From contig NC_133399.1 of assembly GCF_047511655.1 (NCBI RefSeq), forward strand, positions 5,707,333-5,771,332: 64,000 bases of DNA, read 5' to 3'. The notes under the pieces are model-generated. The model saw nothing but the letters and a program-made list of their open reading frames with translations, ran no database searches and had not been told where the DNA came from. Made by a program: the position numbers and the translations under genes. Position 1 is the stretch's first letter. The number at the start of each line of letters is the position of its first letter. Below are positions 58,052 to 64,000 of the stretch, one piece after another. Source of the stretch: Castor canadensis. Its lineage: Eukaryota; Chordata; Mammalia; Rodentia; Castoridae.

Positions 58052-58112
58052 CTCACAAACAAGAAAATGAAAATATTGAAGAGGACTTCAGGAATCCCAA
58101 AAGAAACATGAG
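58052..58112 (+). pseudogene. KRAB linker exon (second KRAB exon)
   Basis: 'ENENIEEDFRNPKRNM' followed by a donor 'AG|GTAACT' (GT at 58,113-58,114) resembles the short exon after KRAB-A, which has the pattern E-x-N-I-E-D-x-x-x-N-P-x-R-N. The acceptor is poor: the only AG nearby is at 58,062-58,063, which would make the exon about 49 bp instead of the usual about 61. Start therefore uncertain. Confidence 0.6.
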
Positions 58113-58129
58113 GTAACTTGTACTCATAA

Positions 58130-59300
58130 CCAAAACAATGAATATCAGATGTGACATTGCCAAGAAGTTTGAAAACCAAGGATATGAGACCATAACCTCC
58201 ACTTATAAATTGCTGAAATCAGTGAATAGTCTCCGTAGGATTGGAAAAATAAGTTAAGCATCCAGAATCAATGTGAGAAAGTGTTCACTCATTCCAGTCA
58301 CCTTTGAAGTCCTGGAAGAATTTATGCTGAAGGCAAATTTTATAGATGTAACCAATGTGGGGAAAACATTCACAAGCCCTACTACCCTTAAAAGACATGA
58401 AGGTACTTAGATTAGAGAGACAAGCTATTGATATGAGCAATTTCCAGTGACATTAACAAATGTGAACTCATTCTGCAGAGAAACTCTATGAACGTAAGGA
58501 ATGAGAGACAACCTACACTCTATCTAGTATCCTTCATTCTCATCAAAGAATGCAAACAGGACAAACCCAGTGGATATAAGCAATGTGGAAAGCCTTCCTT
58601 AGTTCGAGTACCTTTCAAGCACCTGAAAGGACTCATGATATAAATAAATACTAGGGTCATGTCAACAATGATAAAACATTCACATATTCTAGTCTTCTTG
58701 AAAAACGTGGTTGAACTCAAGGACACTATCAATGTAAATAATGTAGGAATGCCTGCAACTTTTCCAGTATGAAAATGTGAGACCTTTCACATTGTAGCAC
58801 ATTGCAGTACATCTGTTTAATGTGTCTAAGCCTTCACACATTACAGTTCTACAAAAAATACAAAATTAAAAATGGAGAATAAGTGTGTTAGAAAACAATA
58901 TAAATAAAAGAAAAAATTAAATTAAATTTTAAAAAAGGGAAAGCAGTGTAGAAATTCTTCATTCATTTGCATGACCTCAAAGATGAAAGTCCTCCAACTG
59001 GAGAGAAAATCTATAGGTGTAAGCATAATCAACCTGTCTGTATTCATTCTATTCACCATCAAACAAATGTAATAATATAATCTGTGACAAACCTTAGAGA
59101 AGCAACATATATGGGAATATATTCTCTCATTCCCATTACCAAAACATACATGTAAGATGTCACACTGGAGTGAAATACTGTATTGAAGTAATGAGAGAAA
59201 GCCTTCACTTGTCCTACTTCCTTTTAACAACATGAAGGAACTCCATTCTCGCACTCATGACAGAGCCCAGTTTATATAACTCTTGTTAGCAAAAGCATGC
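58130..59300 (+). pseudogene. Decayed C2H2 zinc-finger exon
   Basis: Fingers expected after KRAB exons are still traceable. Finger 1 at 58,347-58,401 begins CNQCGE, shifts frame by one base, continues 'KTFTSPTTLKRHEGT' and then has TAG where the second His belongs. At 58,488-58,560 both Cys codons are lost ('ERKE' then stop), yet 'ILHSHQRMQTG' and the linker remain. 58,575-58,640 ('QCGK', 'TFQAP.RTHD') and about 59,190-59,260 are further remnants. Stops and shifts occur in every finger. No DNA-binding array can be made. Confidence 0.8.
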
Positions 59301-60804
59301 CATGTCACCTGCTTTCCTCCAGAGATATGATGAAAGATGATATGAAGAGAAGACTTGACTCATGGCTTTGTGCTTCCAGGGAAAGGACTGTACCTCCAAG
59401 TCACACATCCCATTCAATCTTCTTCCTCCTAGTTATTTTGGAGCAAGGTCCTGTGAATTATTTGCCTAGGATAACCTCCAATCATAATCCTCCTGGCTTG
59501 CCCTCTCAAGTAATAGGATTATGGGCCTGAGTAACTAGCAATTGACTTAAACATACTTAGAGATCTGTGGAGTATGTATGTCTAAATTTTTTCTCTAGAA
59601 ACAGTCTTTATGCTTCTTATTCTGATGCCAGCCAATAAAGACAGCTGGATGGAATCCTGCATCAATACATTTGCTTAAGTGCTGGAAGAAATGGCTTAAG
59701 AATTCCTTTTAGGTTGCACTGGAATTTGGACTGAGGGCTTCATGCTTTCTACCCAGGTTTTCTACCACTTAAGCCACATTGCCAGCCCTTTGTGTGTATG
59801 TTTGATTGTGACTTTCAACATACTGTATGTTTTATTTTGAGACAGGGACTTATTTAAATGGATATGTATAATAGGTTGACTTCAAATTTAGGATGTTCCC
59901 AACCTCTGTTTTCCAAATGCTGGGATGGAAATGATACTTGTGAATGTATTTAGATTTTATCTTTCTTGTTTCCCATTCAATTTGCATATTGTCCAAGACA
60001 TAGACAAGGATAGAAAGCATGTTTTCAAGTAGAACTTGGATGTGTCTTTGTCTCATATTTTAAAGTGTTTGTTGTTTTGGCCACCTTTGTATGATGCCTA
60101 TTCTGTTAAGAATCAGTTTTCTCTTTACAATGAAATCCAATGAAGACTCATTTGTTTTCCACTGAGATCTATTTGTTAATCTCTTTATTGTAATATAGCA
60201 CATTTAATAGTATAGTTTCAAGATTTCTTATTAATATTAGACTACATGTCACTTTTTATTCTCTTATTTCTCTCACCCTTTCTTTTCTTTTCATTCTTTT
60301 TTCAAGATTATTGCTGTGTAGTCCCCTGTAAAAGATCCACAATCTTTCTGTTTGGTTTACAATTTGGGCCTCTTTCTTGTCCTAAAGGAACAACAAATTT
60401 GTGCCTTATTGTGACACCAAAGGATCAGTTTGTTCTTTTTTTTTCTGTTTTTTGCTGGCCCTGGGATTTGAACTCAGACCTCTTTTCTACCTACACAAAT
60501 AATGTACACTATGACCTACCCCAAAAGCTTTTTTGTGTGTATTAAGTATTTTTAAGATAGAGTCCCTCAAAGTATTTGCCCAACATAATCCTCCTGATTA
60601 TTTCAAAACATAATCCTCCTGATTGCTCCTCTTGAGCAGGTAGGATTAGGTTTGAGCTACTAGTGCCCAGGTCTGGGGATTGCTTTCTTTTTCCAGTGAA
60701 TTCAAATGCCTTTAGGCATTGATTCTATCTAGTATACTTTGTAAAGTGGATTTTTCCATGTAGGTTACACAGTGTTGCTGGAATTAGAGAATTGTAAACA
60801 TCCC
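59301..60804. other. Noncoding with SINE and B1 relics
   Basis: Minus-strand SINE pieces at about 59,430-59,550 and 59,705-59,790, a B1-like minus-strand relic at 59,840-59,940, the F2 repeat (59,915-60,320), and a minus-strand composite SINE at 60,440-60,680 with an internal 25-bp direct repeat ('acataatcctcctgatt' twice, about 60,583 and 60,608). No gene seen. Confidence 0.55.
59915..60320 (+). repeat. F2 direct repeat
   Basis: Second copy of F1 (56,285-56,700), same strand, diverged. Suggests that the KRAB-ZNF segment arose in, or was part of, a tandem duplication. Confidence 0.65.
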
Positions 60805-63800
60805 TGAGAAGCAGGAAAACTCAAAGTAAACAGAGTCAGTTGTGCACACAAACCACCCCTTCTGTTTGATAGGGAAACACCAGAAATAGGACAGAAAAGA
60901 TGGCCATATTATCTTTTTTAAGAGCAATGCTTAATTAAAGTGCTATCAGAAACTGTTAAGATTAATAAGGAGGAACGACCTCAGCAAACAGCAAATGCGG
61001 TCACACTTCTACACAAGTTAAAGGGCATATTAGGAGAGTGATAGGGATTTTTGATGTCACTTCTTGGTAAAAAAATTTACAAAGAAAGGAACATAGGGTA
61101 AACAAGAGGCTTATTTGGTAAGAAATGGGCGACTGAACAAAGGGTAGTCCTACTGCTCTGATACGAAGTTGGGCAGTTCTGTTCATGTGATGCAAAGCAA
61201 AAGACAATCAAAGGTGCATCCTCTAGCAGGAGGATGGGAAGATTCAAGTAGCAATATTGCACTAAGGGTCCTGAGAACTCAAGCTTTTATTGTGGTCTAG
61301 ACTGATGGGGATAGTAATTCCTGGAAAACTGGTTTATGTGTCATTAACTCTCATTGTGTGAGCTATATGCTGGAGGCTCAAGCCTGTAATCCTGATTGTT
61401 AGGGTGAGTACTGGGCAGCCACATGAGGACTGGACCCTTCCTCATCACAGTTGGCTTACTGAAAACTCTACACCCAGCCCTAAAGAATAACAAACATTCA
61501 CCTTTAGCTATTTACTAGAAATTTTCCACCAGCCTCATAGAAAGACCCCATTATCTCGGGAGTGTCAGAGGGCTGATGGAGGATATTCCTGTCCATTGCC
61601 TTCCTGGGAGTTCTTCCTGGGACTCCCTTCTTTCATGGACTTCTCCCACTAACTTCCTATATCTATCCTTAGTCCACAAGCAGCAGTAGGCTCCAACTCT
61701 CTTTCTTGGGACTTCCTCCAAATAATTCTTCTCCCAATAAAGCATGTGCTGAGGTATTGGGCCATCCCTGGTCTGCCTTCAATCTAACATCTCTGTCTCC
61801 TCATCTATCTGTGCATGCATATCCATCCAACATGCCATTTTCTCAGTTAACAGTAGGTACTCATGAGGCAGAGATCAGGATGATTGCAGTTTGAAACCAA
61901 CCTGGACAATTGATTCCTGAGGCCACAAGGTCAAATCTCAATATGCCCAAAAAAACCCCTCATAATATTTGACTCGTGTCAACACACTGTCTTAGATGCT
62001 GTTTTGGAGGATATTTTGACTTGGATGGTCTGGCTGAGGCAGTTGTTTTTGGTAGCATCCTGTGGTTTCATGTCAACAAGAATCTGCTGTAACATAGGCA
62101 TTTGTTAGTATTAGCTCTCTAGTCTAGGATGTGATTCATCATCAACAGACAAGCCATGGTCCTCAGCCATCAGGTTTCCTAAATCATTCATTAGTCCTCA
62201 TGACAGACTTCCTGCTTCTAAGTCAAGACAGTCTCACCACAGCAGCCATGATTCCATTGTCTTTGCTATCCAGTGAAATACAAGGTGACACTACTGTCAT
62301 TTTTGGTCTGTAACTGAGTTGATCCATTTTTACATTGATTCTCCAATAAATTCTTAGTGTGGGATTAAAAGGTTTTTGCACATATTTTGGTAATGATTTG
62401 TCCATTCTCTTACACTGAGTATGTAAACATTTTAAAAGGCATACAGAAGTCAGGGAAACCTGAAGAAATGAGGAGAAATGCTAACTTGTGTTATTACTTG
62501 AAATTATTAATTTCTTAAAAATGGTTTCTGATATAAGTAAGTGGGGTATAAATTTGTTGACAAAGAAATGAATTACATGTTTTCTTTTACTCAGGAGGAA
62601 CAGAAGGAATATATTTTCAACTTGTTTATTTAACTCACATATTACTACTTCCTTCTCTTTTGACTTGATTAATATGAGAGAAATAACTGCACACTGAAAC
62701 AAGACATCTAAATTAACATAGATTTTATTTGTTCTCTGAATATCATATTCACACATAAGGTATCCTAATACCAATAGAGCAATAAAAAATGAAAAGTACA
62801 TCTAAAGGCATATGCTTTATATAGCTGGAGGTTCACACAGACATGTATGGGCCACTCATGAAGGCAGCAAGGAAAATAGACTACCCAGGGAGCTATACTG
62901 AAATTAATGGGGAAGCTATGGTGAAAATTTATTCCAGGGACAGAAGTGTGGTTAGGCTGACTCTCTGGTGTTCTCATAGTCTTTGATAGGCTGCTCTCCA
63001 ATTTCTTGAATGGAAGTGGCAGTGAAGGTAATAAATGTTCATCATTATGACCAAAATTGAGTCACATACTTCTTCTTTAGATTCCTGAATACAAGAAAAT
63101 TGTGGGATATATCCCCAAACAGAAGAAAAAAAGATAATAAACTTAATATCAACACTTCCAGCCTCCACAATGCACAATGAATTGTCCATGATGAATGGAC
63201 ATACACTGTCTGAACTGAAAGAAAAAGGCACTCCAGAAAAGCACTAACTTCCTTCACCAGTAATCCATAAGAGCAAAGGTCAGAAAACTAAAGTGTCAGT
63301 GAAGAAAGGCTGAAGGCAGAATGTAGTCAAGTTTGAAAGCCAAAATCGCCATGGTACTGGCTTTAGCAGAATCTACAAATTAGGTAGTTTCACTTACAAA
63401 ATTTTGACCAGAATATCCCAATGACATTCAGAGAAAAATCCTTCTAGCTTTTGATACTCAATGTTTGTGGGGTGTATCCATTTTCAAATTTTATAATTTT
63501 GCACAAGTTCTATCTTGGAGAAAAATCTTCTTCCCAAAGTCTTCACTGTGGAAATTTCTACGAACAAAACTTCAAGGGAATGTGGCAAATGTACTCTAAT
63601 ATCACTACCTCAACACTAGATAAAGAGAACCACTTTTTGTGATATGTCTCGACATAGTGATAGGAGTGGCCTGGGATAGACAGGGAGGGGACTTAAGAAT
63701 CACAGATCAAAGGCTAGCCAGTACATGGCATCACAACACAAACATGTCTTAGAGTTGATATAGAATAGAGAAGGGAGTCACCTTGAAACAACACCAAGGG

Positions 63801-64000
63801 CAGGCATGGCAACAAACTTCTTTAAGAAACAGATACAGAAAGGTAGGAGGGAGTTGCCTCTAAAGGATGTCCTTATTGCCATATCTTTGTGATCAAACCC
63901 ACCTAAGAGATTTTTTTTTTCAAAACCACCTGTCAAAAAGACCCAGGCAAACATCCTCCAGTCAGAAAAACTCATGGAGTTTCAATGCCTCAAACTGATG
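60805..64000 (+). repeat. Direct duplication block E2 (runs off the window)
   Basis: Colinear with E1 (11,050-14,310). Matching landmarks: 'gggcgactgaacaaagggta' at 61,127; 'gatttgtccattctcttac' at 62,394; 'gccaaaatcgccatggtact' at 63,339. Frames present in one copy are generally broken in the other. Nothing coding recognised. Confidence 0.8.

Overview
This is mammalian, intron-scale, repeat-rich DNA with no intact long host gene. Short tRNA-type SINEs (a promoter-like 'ggctcaagtggtagagcacctgcc' pattern, usually followed by 'ctgagttcaaaccc' and an A-rich tail), composite SINEs ('gctcacacctgtaatcctagctact'), B1-like relics and an L1 3' end with a G-rich tract point to a rodent. From memory of these families I favour the beaver/kangaroo-rat lineage (Castorimorpha); that is inference. 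Boundaries of duplicated blocks below were found by reading, so treat them as good to about 10-50 bp unless a target-site duplication fixes them.

Layout. 1-18,500 is a mosaic of duplicated blocks: D1 (1-2,660) and D2 (7,337-9,960) are direct copies; copy A (2,960-6,275) and the split copy G (14,630-18,010) are diverged copies of a unit seen again at 18.9-25.3 kb; E1 (11,050-14,310) recurs as E2 (60,805 to the right edge). 18,505-31,640 and 39,373-55,930 are the two arms of one large inverted repeat (palindrome) with a 7.7 kb spacer. The left arm carries two tandem GC-rich units (T1, T2), the right arm one (T3).

Two endogenous retroviruses of class I (gammaretrovirus-like) type lie here, both broken. 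ERV1 (about 33,150-39,369, plus strand) fills most of the palindrome spacer: gag-pro-pol with stops and frameshifts, a foreign AT-rich block inside gag, no env, a 3' LTR, and no 5' LTR. ERV2 (40,819-47,159, minus strand) is a two-LTR provirus with a 4-bp GTAG target duplication, inserted in the right arm only; the left arm keeps the empty site. Its RNase H is fused by deletion to the envelope TM part.

A KRAB zinc-finger gene relic is the only host coding material I can support. An exactly 127-bp KRAB-A exon (57,728-57,854, plus strand) is open with good splice sites, followed by a KRAB-linker-like exon and a decayed C2H2 finger exon (to about 59,300). The T units look like KRAB-ZNF first exons with CCAAT-type promoters: T1 ends in ATG directly at a GTGAGAG donor, in the right phase for the KRAB-A exon. 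T3 (start codon lost) lies upstream of the KRAB exon on the same strand, so 39.7-59.3 kb reads as one dead KRAB-ZNF gene with ERV2 antisense in its first intron, and the left arm holds inverted copies of its promoter and intron. The picture is a segmentally duplicated KRAB-ZNF neighbourhood accumulating ERVs; I see no CRISPR, operon, tRNA or rRNA gene.
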